Of a stretch of 6,250 nt of DNA, positions 1 through 5,889 are shown one piece after another. The notes under the pieces were generated by a model. That model worked only from the letters and a program-made list of their open reading frames with translations. It did not search any database and had not been told where the DNA came from. Source of the stretch: Bacteroidales bacterium (GTDB lineage: Bacteria > Bacteroidota > Bacteroidia > Bacteroidales > UBA932). The position numbers and the translations under genes were made by a program. Location: positions 1-6,250 of the forward strand of contig WRBG01000117.1 of the NCBI GenBank assembly GCA_009784635.1, read 5' to 3'. How positions within the stretch are numbered: the first letter of the stretch is position 1; each line of letters opens with the position of its first letter.

Positions 1-1
1 A

Positions 2-181
2 TTCACAATTAGCCCTACACAAGGGATGTGCGGTTCAGAGAATGATTTTATTTTTGAATTGGATTTACTCGAACTAAAAGAAGCATATGCCCAAAACAGG
101 CTCAGCGGCAAATTGAAAGAATTGGTGGCCACCCTAAAGGCAGACGACAATAATGTGTATGTGATAGCGGAGTTTAAGTAG
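2..181 (+). CDS. C-terminal 59 residues of a protein, possibly a 6-bladed beta-propeller protein
   Basis: The frame starting at position 2 is open from the window edge and stops at TAG (179-181), so the gene begins outside the window. The visible part contains GMCGSENDFIF, then a charged segment predicted helical (ELDLLELKEAYAQNRLSGKL), and ends DDNNVYVIAEFK. A hydrophilic helix followed by a closing strand of the type DDNPVLxxxKxK is how I remember Bacteroidota 6-bladed beta-propeller lipoproteins ending. This family call rests on that short tail only, and any secreted beta-propeller is possible. The reading frame itself is well supported because it is uninterrupted and converges neatly on the next gene 44 bp away. 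No function can be given from this fragment. No clear terminator with a T-run is visible in the 44 bp after the stop. Confidence 0.5.
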   Translation, partial: FTISPTQGMCGSENDFIFELDLLELKEAYAQNRLSGKLKELVATLKADDNNVYVIAEFK

Positions 182-225
182 TCGCCATGGACTGCGCTCC
201 ACAGCGCTGCGCCCACAATGACCGC

Positions 226-2457
226 CTAAAACCTCAGCGACAGGCTCAAGCTGAAGTTGATTTCGGCTTGGGGAAAGAGTCCCGTTTCCATGTAATCGGG
301 GCTGCCGTCGGCAAAGGCGGCGCGGTAGACCCAAGCGTTGTCTATATATTTACGGTTGAACAGATTATCTACAAAGAATGAAAGGGTCGCCTGAGATATT
401 CCATTGAATCCAAAATCTTGGGAACAGCGAAATCCGCCCACCCAATAAGCGGGTAAGGCGCGGGCGGCGCTGCCGGTATTGTCGTAAAATTGCTTGCCTA
501 CATATTTGGTTCTAATCGAAATAGCCCCATCTTTCCATGGATTGACTTTGACCCGCGCCATGCCTGTACAGGAGGGAGAATAGGCTAACGACACGTTTCT
601 GTAATGTTCCTGTTTTTGGGGAAGGGGATTCCAGTCGGACGGGTTATCGTAATAATCCACCCAAGCCGTATAGCTTTGAATCCGGTTCTGGCTCAAGCAA
701 ATATTGCCGTCAAGCCGTAAAAAGTGCAGGGCTTGCCAAGCCGCCGCCAGCTCCATACCCGCTCGGTAGCTCGACGCCACGTTTTCCTTGAGTACATAGC
801 CCTTTTCGCTCAGTTTTCCGGTAGGCACCAATTGGTCTTTGTAGTCCATATAATACAAGGTCAAGTCAATTTGGGCAGTAGGACGATGATAGCGATAGGC
901 AAATCCCCAATCGTACATGCGTTCCGGAAGGAGGTCGTTGGGACGCCCCGCTTTGATGGCCTCTTTGTAATCGCTCCGAGACGGCTCCTTGCTCCCCACA
1001 GCAAATCCAAAACAAAGTTGATGGTCTTGCAAAAAACTCCAGTTGAGCCCTGCTTTGGGATGAATAAATCCGTAATCAACACGATGGTCAAGCGCTACCA
1101 AGTCTCTGTCGGGCCCTTGAAGGCGATAGTCAATATACCGGTACTGCAAATCGGCAAAGACGGCAAGTCCTATGTCAAAAGCATATTCGGAACGAAAAAA
1201 CAGACTGACATCACGCTTTTGGGAATCGTTGCGGTACCATTCGTAATGTTTGGGTATATGCTGATTATACATGGCCCAAACCACATTGCCAAAATGGTCG
1301 CCCTTGTAGACTGCGCCGGTGAATCCGCCCAGCAGACGCCATGGGGCCTTACGGTAGTCAAGGGTCGAGGAGAGTACATAGTAGTCGTTGCCCATCTGCG
1401 CCCGCTGAATAATGTCGCTGCGCCTTATTAAAGCTCCGTTCACTTCTTGGTCGGGCAGACCATAGGCCGAAAACCTGCGATTTTGTCTGTAATTTTCGTA
1501 ATAACCGTCTCCCCGCGTGTAATTCAAGGTGGTACTCCAGTTCAAACCGGCTACGGGAGCATAAAGCCAAGTGGCTTGCAGGTGGTTTTGCGTGTAGTTA
1601 TCTGTCTCATTATCATAATAATGAACATTCCCTCCGGCGTCATAATATGCGCCCGAAAGATTGGCTCGGCGGTCTATGGCCATCGCCTCCGGAGAAATAC
1701 CCTCCCAAGTTATACCCGTAACGTGGTCGCCCCAAATCCAATTAACTCTAAATGCGTGTTTTCCGGCCGAATACGCTGCTCTGGCAAACAGAGAGTGCAT
1801 CTGCCCATAGCCGTTACGGATATAGCCTTGGGTTTGGTTATGGGCATAGCGCAGGTCTAAAGAAAAGCCGCGGCGTATTCCCGTTCCCGCTCCTATGGCG
1901 GTCATATAAGTCTGATAAGAGCCTATGGTCATGTCCATCTGTCCGTAGGCATCCAAAGATGCGCCCAAAGTCTGCATATGCACCCCTCCACCAAAGGCGC
2001 CGGGGCCGGCCACCGAACTGCCTATACCGCGCTGTACCTGCACCCGCTCCAAAAAACCGGTCAAGGCAGGCAGGTTCACCCAAAAGACCGCTTGAGATTC
2101 GGAGTCGTTCAGAGGGATTCCGTTGAGGGTAACGCCAATCCGGGAAGCGTCGCTGCCGCGGATGCGCAAATAGGAGTTGCCCACTCCCGTCCCATTTTCC
2201 GAAATGCCCACCACGCCCGGCGTCAGCTCTATGGCAAAGGGGAGCAGCACCGTGGCCGGAACATTTTTTAAATCGTTTTTATTCAACTGCGTATGCGCCA
2301 CCGGTGATTTGGCGCCAACGGTAATCGCCGACACGACCACGCTGTCTAAATTGCGGGCAGATTCGGTTAGGGGCGGCTGAATTTGGTTTTGTACTTGGCC
2401 TGCAAGCCAAAGCGGGGTAAATACTACCCCAAACATAAGGGTTTTTCTTTTCATCAT
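226..2457 (-). CDS. TonB-dependent outer-membrane receptor, predicted thiamin (or thiamin derivative) transporter
   Basis: This 743-residue protein should form a 22-strand outer-membrane barrel that imports its substrate using TonB energy. Residues 1-20 are a signal peptide (MMKRK, hydrophobic core, LAG|Q). A TonB-box-like segment LDSVVVSA lies at 37-44. The plug runs from about 50 to 165 and contains YLRIRG (96-101), LNGIPLND (111-118) and ERVQVQRG (137-144). The remainder is barrel, with aromatic-rich strands and the terminal Phe (SLSLRF) expected of a BAM substrate. It has no N-terminal carboxypeptidase-like domain and no SusD partner, so it is not a SusC glycan receptor. The substrate is inferred from the TPP riboswitch directly upstream. 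TPP-controlled receptors called Omr1 or OMthi are known in Bacteroidota. They often sit beside pnuT and a thiamin pyrophosphokinase gene, but here a convergent gene follows, so this one appears to stand alone. The first of two tandem ATGs is chosen because GGAGG lies 7 nt before it. Confidence 0.9.
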   Translation of the reverse strand: MMKRKTLMFGVVFTPLWLAGQVQNQIQPPLTESARNLDSVVVSAITVGAKSPVAHTQLNKNDLKNVPATVLLPFAIELTPGVVGISENGTGVGNSYLRIRGSDASRIGVTLNGIPLNDSESQAVFWVNLPALTGFLERVQVQRGIGSSVAGPGAFGGGVHMQTLGASLDAYGQMDMTIGSYQTYMTAIGAGTGIRRGFSLDLRYAHNQTQGYIRNGYGQMHSLFARAAYSAGKHAFRVNWIWGDHVTGITWEGISPEAMAIDRRANLSGAYYDAGGNVHYYDNETDNYTQNHLQATWLYAPVAGLNWSTTLNYTRGDGYYENYRQNRRFSAYGLPDQEVNGALIRRSDIIQRAQMGNDYYVLSSTLDYRKAPWRLLGGFTGAVYKGDHFGNVVWAMYNQHIPKHYEWYRNDSQKRDVSLFFRSEYAFDIGLAVFADLQYRYIDYRLQGPDRDLVALDHRVDYGFIHPKAGLNWSFLQDHQLCFGFAVGSKEPSRSDYKEAIKAGRPNDLLPERMYDWGFAYRYHRPTAQIDLTLYYMDYKDQLVPTGKLSEKGYVLKENVASSYRAGMELAAAWQALHFLRLDGNICLSQNRIQSYTAWVDYYDNPSDWNPLPQKQEHYRNVSLAYSPSCTGMARVKVNPWKDGAISIRTKYVGKQFYDNTGSAARALPAYWVGGFRCSQDFGFNGISQATLSFFVDNLFNRKYIDNAWVYRAAFADGSPDYMETGLFPQAEINFSLSLSLRF

Positions 2458-2460
2458 AGC

Positions 2461-2531
2461 TTTTCCTCCGGCGGCATTATCCGCATCAGGTTGTAGGGGT
2501 ATGTTCTCAGCTTGTTAGGGCACCCCCAAGT
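2461..2531 (-). promoter_or_regulatory. TPP riboswitch (THI element) controlling the TonB-dependent receptor
   Basis: Read on the minus strand, the conserved THI-box blocks occur in order: GGGGGTGCC (2527-2519), CTGAGA (2510-2505), ACCCC (2500-2496), ACCTGATGCGGATAATGCC (2491-2473) and GGAGG. The helices close as expected: P2 is GGGGGT with ACCCC, P5 is GCGG (2484-2481) with CCGC (2474-2471), and P4 is CCT (2490-2488) with AGG (2467-2465). P3 is very short. P1 pairing is weak by eye. The element ends directly before the receptor start, with no room for a terminator hairpin, so control is most likely at translation: TPP binding stabilises P4 and occludes the ribosome site. Thiamin sufficiency should therefore lower receptor synthesis. 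The aptamer call is secure; the mechanism is inferred. Confidence 0.95.
2465..2469 (-). promoter_or_regulatory. Shine-Dalgarno GGAGG inside the riboswitch P4 helix
   Basis: GGAGG on the minus strand ends 7 nt before the first ATG (2457-2455) and 10 nt before the second, which favours the upstream start. Its AGG is also the 3' strand of the aptamer P4 helix. It is the only strong Shine-Dalgarno in front of any start codon in the window. Confidence 0.7.
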
Positions 2532-2556
2532 GAATATTAAAAAGTGTCAAATAACG

Positions 2557-2572
2557 GCATTACTTCTAATGC
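2557..2572 (-). repeat. 6-bp inverted repeat near the 5' end of the receptor leader
   Basis: GCATTA and TAATGC pair perfectly around a 4-nt loop (GAAG on the minus strand). The stem begins 6 nt downstream of the predicted -7 box, so it would form a hairpin at or very near the 5' end of the riboswitch transcript. It might stabilise the mRNA. No T-run follows directly, so it is not a good intrinsic terminator for the upstream genes. Confidence 0.5.
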
Positions 2573-2578
2573 TGGCGG

Positions 2579-2610
2579 CAAAGGTAAGAAAAAATTACTT
2601 TGCCACCAAA
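2579..2610 (-). promoter_or_regulatory. Bacteroidota-type promoter of the riboswitch/receptor transcript
   Basis: On the minus strand TTTG (2610-2607) is followed after 20 nt by TACCTTTG (2586-2579). This matches the -33 TTTG and -7 TAnnTTTG consensus of Bacteroidota primary sigma-factor promoters. Transcription should begin near 2573, giving a leader of roughly 115 nt that contains the whole TPP aptamer. The -33 box lies within the last codons of the cyclotransferase gene (stop at 2597-2595). Confidence 0.7.
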
Positions 2611-3371
2611 GAAATCCGGTACATTTTAGCCCAATATTTTCCGGTGACATAAATGTGCTTATGCTCGGCATCGTAGGCAATCCCGTTGAGCACCTCCGTT
2701 CTGGGGGTTCGGAACTGACGGGCCAGCAATCCGCTAAGGTCAATAATACCGGTTACATTACCGGTGGCGGGGTCAATCCGCACAATCCTGTCGGTGGTAT
2801 AGACATTGGCCCACACCTCCCCCTCTATATACTCCAACTCGTTCAACAAGTCCACCTCCCGATTGCCGTTCATAACCTTTACGGTATGCGATACGGCAAA
2901 AGTTTCGGGGTCTCTAAAATAAAGCGTGGACGAACCATCGCTCATGATTAGATGCACGCCGTCTGTAGTCAAGCCCCAACCCTCTCCTCTGTACGAGAAG
3001 GTTCCTATTTGTTGCAGGCTCTCGGCGTCATACACAAAACAGGTCTGTTCCTGCCAAGTAAGTTGGTAAATCCGGTCTTTGTATATACAAGCTCCTTCTC
3101 CAAAATACTGAGGTTTAAGCGTTACCTTTTGCAGAACCCTCCCTTGCCTAAAATCGACTTTTTGCAAACGGGAAGCGCCCCGCTGTCCCGTACTCTCATA
3201 GAGAAAGCCATTATGTATAAACAGACCTTGGGTATAGGCGGTTTCGTCGTGGGGCAAAACTTCTTCTACCTTAAAACCGTAGTGCTTTGGCCCGCTGTTT
3301 TGCGCACAGGCCAAAAAACATATCGAAATAAGCAGGGGCATCAGACCGATATGGACAAAAGGGCTACGCAT
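2595..3371 (-). CDS. Exported glutaminyl-peptide cyclotransferase (type I, glutamine cyclotransferase family)
   Basis: The enzyme converts N-terminal glutamine of peptides to pyroglutamate with release of ammonia. The 258 residues cover the five-bladed propeller family (Pfam Glu_cyclase_2) over its full length. Signature segments are YTQGL (46-50), YESTGQRG (58-65), FGEG (90-93), QLTW (103-106), GEGWGLT (129-135), SDGS (144-147), LNELE (176-180), VLNGIAYD (227-234) and TGKYW (243-247). The N-terminus is a signal sequence ending FLAC-AQ; Cys22 suggests a lipoprotein, although Phe at -3 is not ideal. I chose ATG 3371 over an upstream ATG at 3425, because it puts the signal peptide at the N-terminus and reduces the overlap with pyrG from 62 to 8 bp (ATGCGTAG contains the pyrG stop). 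Start and stop overlap suggests translational coupling. No Shine-Dalgarno is visible. Papaya-type active-site positions appear conserved except one Trp replaced by Tyr191. Confidence 0.9.
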   Translation of the reverse strand: MRSPFVHIGLMPLLISICFLACAQNSGPKHYGFKVEEVLPHDETAYTQGLFIHNGFLYESTGQRGASRLQKVDFRQGRVLQKVTLKPQYFGEGACIYKDRIYQLTWQEQTCFVYDAESLQQIGTFSYRGEGWGLTTDGVHLIMSDGSSTLYFRDPETFAVSHTVKVMNGNREVDLLNELEYIEGEVWANVYTTDRIVRIDPATGNVTGIIDLSGLLARQFRTPRTEVLNGIAYDAEHKHIYVTGKYWAKMYRISLVAK

Positions 3372-4992
3372 TTTTGTTGTCTTGACGCTCTTTATACTCC
3401 TTAGCCGCCTTAACGAACGAAACAAATATCGGCTGCGGATTTTCGGGCGTGCTTTTTAGTTCGGGATGAAACTGTACGCCAATAAAAAAGGGATGATTAG
3501 AAAGCTCCACAATCTCCACCAAACCCGTATCGGGATTTTGGCCGCTGGCATACATTCCGGCCGCCTCCATCCGCGGCACATAATGATTATTCACCTCATA
3601 ACGATGACGATGGCGCTCGCGAATCTCTGTCTTTCCGTAAATTTTATGAGCCAGCGACCCTTCCGAAATAAGGCAGGTATATCCGCCCAAGCGCATGGTG
3701 CCTCCCTTGGTGGCCAACCGCTTTTGGTCCTCCATCAAGTCAATAATCGGCTCGTCTACATTAGGTTCTATCTCTGTGGTATTGGCCTTTTTAATACCCA
3801 TAACATTACGTGCATATTCAACAACCGCCATCTGCATACCCAAACAAATACCAAAAAAGGGAATCTGATGCTCCCGCGCATACCGGGCCGCTACGATTTT
3901 ACCGCTGACCCCTCTTTCCCCAAATCCGGGCGCCACCAATACCCCGTGCATCTCTCCCAACTTTTCCGCCACATTTTGCTCATCTAATTGTTCACTATGC
4001 ACATAGTGTATCCGCACCTTACATTCGTTGGCCGCTCCCGCATGAATAAAAGATTCCAAAATCGACTTATAAGCATCTTGAAGTTCCACATATTTTCCCA
4101 CCAAGGCTACATCAACATCTACCTTGGGGTGAAACAACCGATTCAAAAAAGCCTTCCACTGCTTCAAATCGGGCGCGGGAGTCTCCTTGATGCCCATCTT
4201 GTCCAAGACAATCTCATCCATCTGCTCCCGCATCATATTCAGTGGAACTTCATAAATGCTTTTAGCGTCCAAAATTTCAATCACGGCGTTAGGCCTCACG
4301 TTGCAAAACAAGGCCACCTTACGCTTCATCTCTTGAGGAATGGGATACTCCGTGCGGCAGACAATCAAGTCGGGCTGCACCCCATTTTGTTGCAACATAC
4401 GCACGCTGTGCTGGGTAGGCTTGGTCTTTAACTCTTTGGCCGCCTTTAGGTAAGGCACCAACGTCAGATGAATCACCAAACAGTTTTCCTCCGGCAGCTC
4501 CCACTGCAACTGACGCACAGCCTCCACAAAAGGCAAAGATTCTATATCGCCTACCGTACCCCCTATCTCCGTAATAATCACGTCATACTTTTGGGTCTTA
4601 GAAAGCAGGAGCATCCGGCGTTTGATTTCGTCCGTAATATGGGGAATCACCTGCACCGTCTTGCCCAAGTACACGCCTTCCCGCTCCCTTTCAATCACCG
4701 ACTGATAAATCCTGCCGGTGGTAATATTATTGGCTTTGGTAGTATATACATTAAGAAAACGCTCGTAATGACCTAAATCAAGGTCGGTTTCGGCTCCGTC
4801 TTCGGTAACGTAACATTCTCCGTGTTCGTAGGGATTCAAGGTTCCCGGGTCCACATTGATGTAGGGGTCAAACTTCTGAATCGTAACGCTTAAATCTCTT
4901 GCTTGCAATAGTTTAGCCAAAGAAGCAGACATAATACCCTTTCCCAGAGAAGAGGTTACACCTCCCAAAACAAAGATAAATTTTGTATTCAT
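3364..4992 (-). CDS. pyrG: CTP synthase (UTP-ammonia/glutamine ligase)
   Basis: The cytosolic enzyme makes CTP from UTP, ATP and glutamine, the last step of pyrimidine nucleotide synthesis. The 542 residues match the usual length (545 in E. coli). The N-terminal amidoligase domain (about 1-270) carries GGVTSSLGKG (10-19), the UTP/Mg region KFDPYINVDPG (40-50), TEDGAETDLDLGHYERF (63-79) with Asp72, and TEIGGTVGDIES (141-152) with Glu142. The class I glutamine amidotransferase domain (about 290-535) has the nucleophile Cys383 in FFGICLGMQ and the His509/Glu511 pair in GVQFHPE. No residue of the known catalytic set looks altered. The start follows a short leader with no Shine-Dalgarno, as is common in this phylum. 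A promoter-like -7 box lies at 5031-5024 and a small stem-loop sits in the leader. The 3' end overlaps the cyclotransferase gene by 8 bp, so both are probably on one mRNA. Confidence 0.99.
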   Translation of the reverse strand: MNTKFIFVLGGVTSSLGKGIMSASLAKLLQARDLSVTIQKFDPYINVDPGTLNPYEHGECYVTEDGAETDLDLGHYERFLNVYTTKANNITTGRIYQSVIEREREGVYLGKTVQVIPHITDEIKRRMLLLSKTQKYDVIITEIGGTVGDIESLPFVEAVRQLQWELPEENCLVIHLTLVPYLKAAKELKTKPTQHSVRMLQQNGVQPDLIVCRTEYPIPQEMKRKVALFCNVRPNAVIEILDAKSIYEVPLNMMREQMDEIVLDKMGIKETPAPDLKQWKAFLNRLFHPKVDVDVALVGKYVELQDAYKSILESFIHAGAANECKVRIHYVHSEQLDEQNVAEKLGEMHGVLVAPGFGERGVSGKIVAARYAREHQIPFFGICLGMQMAVVEYARNVMGIKKANTTEIEPNVDEPIIDLMEDQKRLATKGGTMRLGGYTCLISEGSLAHKIYGKTEIRERHRHRYEVNNHYVPRMEAAGMYASGQNPDTGLVEIVELSNHPFFIGVQFHPELKSTPENPQPIFVSFVKAAKEYKERQDNKNA

Positions 4993-5004
4993 AAATAACG
5001 ATGG

Positions 5005-5018
5005 CGGGATTTTTCCCG
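5005..5018 (-). repeat. Inverted repeat in the pyrG leader
   Basis: CGGGA and TCCCG form a perfect 5-bp stem around a 4-nt A loop (minus strand). It begins 5 nt after the predicted -7 box and ends 12 nt before the pyrG ATG, so it should form a hairpin at the very 5' end of the mRNA. An attenuator is unlikely because no terminator with a T-run follows. A stabilising 5' hairpin or a pyrimidine-responsive leader are possible roles; neither is shown by sequence. Confidence 0.45.
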
Positions 5019-5023
5019 ACTCG

Positions 5024-5031
5024 CAAAGGTA
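5024..5031 (-). promoter_or_regulatory. Promoter -7 box of pyrG
   Basis: TACCTTTG on the minus strand is a full TAnnTTTG match and is identical to the receptor's -7 box. A TTTG at the -33 position is lacking: the place expected for it (about 5051-5054) reads TAGG within TTAGG. The predicted transcript starts near 5020, giving a leader of about 25-30 nt. The weak -33 lowers confidence in promoter strength, not in the box. Confidence 0.6.
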
Positions 5032-5052
5032 GACTATTTCTCAAAAAAGTCC

Positions 5053-5060
5053 TAATTTTG
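5053..5060 (+). promoter_or_regulatory. Promoter -7 box of the acyl-ACP thioesterase gene
   Basis: TAATTTTG matches TAnnTTTG and lies 20 bp before the ATG at 5081, so the leader would be only about 10-15 nt. No good TTTG is found 19-21 bp upstream; that place falls on the -7 box of the opposing pyrG promoter. No Shine-Dalgarno is present in the short leader. Confidence 0.55.
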
Positions 5061-5080
5061 TACATTCTATACATTGACTT

Positions 5081-5839
5081 ATGCACACACAACCTGTCAT
5101 CGAACACATTGCTATCTCATTCAATACCGTCAGCCAAGATGTTGACTTAAATAAACGACTCCGGCTCACTTCTTTCTTACAAAAAATGCAGGAAATCGCC
5201 GAAGCCCACGCCGACTTATACGGCTGCGGCTACCACCATCTGATAGAAAACAACATTGTATGGGTACTCTCCCGCATGAGGATAGAGATAAACCGGATGC
5301 CCGAATGGAACGAACCGGTGCGGCTCGACACTTGGCACAAACGTGTCGAACGGATTTTTGCCCTTCGCGATTTTATCCTTTACGACTCCAACGAGACCTC
5401 CATTGTAAAAGCCACCTCGGCATGGCTGCTCATGGACATACATTCCCGCCGCATGTTGCGGGTAGAACACGTACTGCCCCGCCTCTCCCAAGTCAATATA
5501 CCGCGAGACGCCATCCGCGCCGTTCCCGAAAAACTCACAGCGCCGGAAGCACTAACCCTCCACCATACCCACACCGTACGCTTCTCTGACCTCGACCTCA
5601 ACAACCACGTAAACAACGTCAAATATGTAGAATGGGCGCTCGATTGCCTCCCTTGGGAAACATGGACCCGCCAAACCGTCTCCCTGCTTCAAATCAACTT
5701 TAACCACGAAGCGCGCTACAACGATTCCGTCTCGCTGCACTACGCCGCGCCGGACGCACAAACCCATTACGTAGAAGGACAGCGCAACGGCCAAAACCTG
5801 TTTCAAGCCGCCATCCACAGCCCAAACCAACCATCGTAG
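5081..5839 (+). CDS. Acyl-ACP thioesterase (FatA/FatB-like, double hotdog)
   Basis: The cytosolic enzyme hydrolyses acyl-ACP, releasing free fatty acid from the type II fatty acid synthase. The 252 residues make two hotdog domains. The N-terminal one (about 8-130) has LRLTSFLQKMQEIAEAHA (27-44), WVLSRMRIEI (61-70), TWHKRVERIFALRDF (84-98) and SAWLLMD (113-119). The C-terminal one (about 160-250) has SDLDLNNHVNNVKYVEWALD (169-188) followed by INFNHEA (205-211). Asp172, Asn174, His176 and Glu210 match in identity and spacing the catalytic network of plant FatB (Asp281, Asn283, His285, Glu319), so it should be active. Chain-length preference cannot be read from sequence by eye. The gene diverges from pyrG across 88 bp and appears monocistronic: a terminator-like hairpin and a new promoter follow it. 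No stop, frameshift or missing segment is seen. Confidence 0.95.
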   Translation: MHTQPVIEHIAISFNTVSQDVDLNKRLRLTSFLQKMQEIAEAHADLYGCGYHHLIENNIVWVLSRMRIEINRMPEWNEPVRLDTWHKRVERIFALRDFILYDSNETSIVKATSAWLLMDIHSRRMLRVEHVLPRLSQVNIPRDAIRAVPEKLTAPEALTLHHTHTVRFSDLDLNNHVNNVKYVEWALDCLPWETWTRQTVSLLQINFNHEARYNDSVSLHYAAPDAQTHYVEGQRNGQNLFQAAIHSPNQPS

Positions 5840-5889
5840 TTTCAATGAACAAAGGCAACTTTAGAGGGGGGCTTTTGTTGTAGTTTCAA
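5836..5889. repeat. 10-bp direct repeat GTAGTTTCAA flanking a hairpin
   Basis: GTAGTTTCAA occurs exactly at 5836-5845 and again at 5880-5889. The first copy contains the thioesterase stop codon TAG (5837-5839). The 34 bp between the copies is essentially the terminator-like stem-loop. The arrangement resembles a target-site duplication or a slippage product, but no transposase or known element is present. Confidence 0.6.
5848..5879 (+). terminator. Terminator-like hairpin after the thioesterase gene
   Basis: AACAAAGGC (5848-5856) and GCTTTTGTT (5871-5879) form a 9-bp stem with one G-U pair around a 14-nt loop that includes a run of G. It starts 9 bp after the stop codon. The T-run is inside the stem rather than after it, as in A-tract/U-tract extended terminators, so termination is plausible but not certain. 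The right arm overlaps the -33 element of the next gene. Confidence 0.5.

Noticed and set aside
194..207. GCGCT/AGCGC hairpin between the two convergent genes as a shared terminator
   Set aside because: The stem has only 5 bp and no T-run on either strand, so it is too weak to annotate as a terminator.
724..1860. Two long plus-strand open frames (724-1431 and 1447-1860) opposite the receptor gene
   Set aside because: They lie inside a gene with complete family signatures on the other strand, show no recognisable domains and have no promoter-like box; they are shadows of biased codon use.
226..2457. SusC-type glycan receptor or BtuB-type cobalamin receptor
   Set aside because: There is no N-terminal carboxypeptidase-like domain and no susD neighbour, and the leader carries TPP, not cobalamin, riboswitch blocks.
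3372..3425. Upstream ATG at 3425 as the cyclotransferase start
   Set aside because: It would add 18 Arg/Lys-rich residues before a good signal peptide and extend the overlap with pyrG to 62 bp; the ATG at 3371 is more natural.
3466..4431. Plus-strand open frames of 173 and 147 codons opposite pyrG
   Set aside because: They are antisense to a highly conserved full-length enzyme, with His-rich, domain-free translations; no support as genes.
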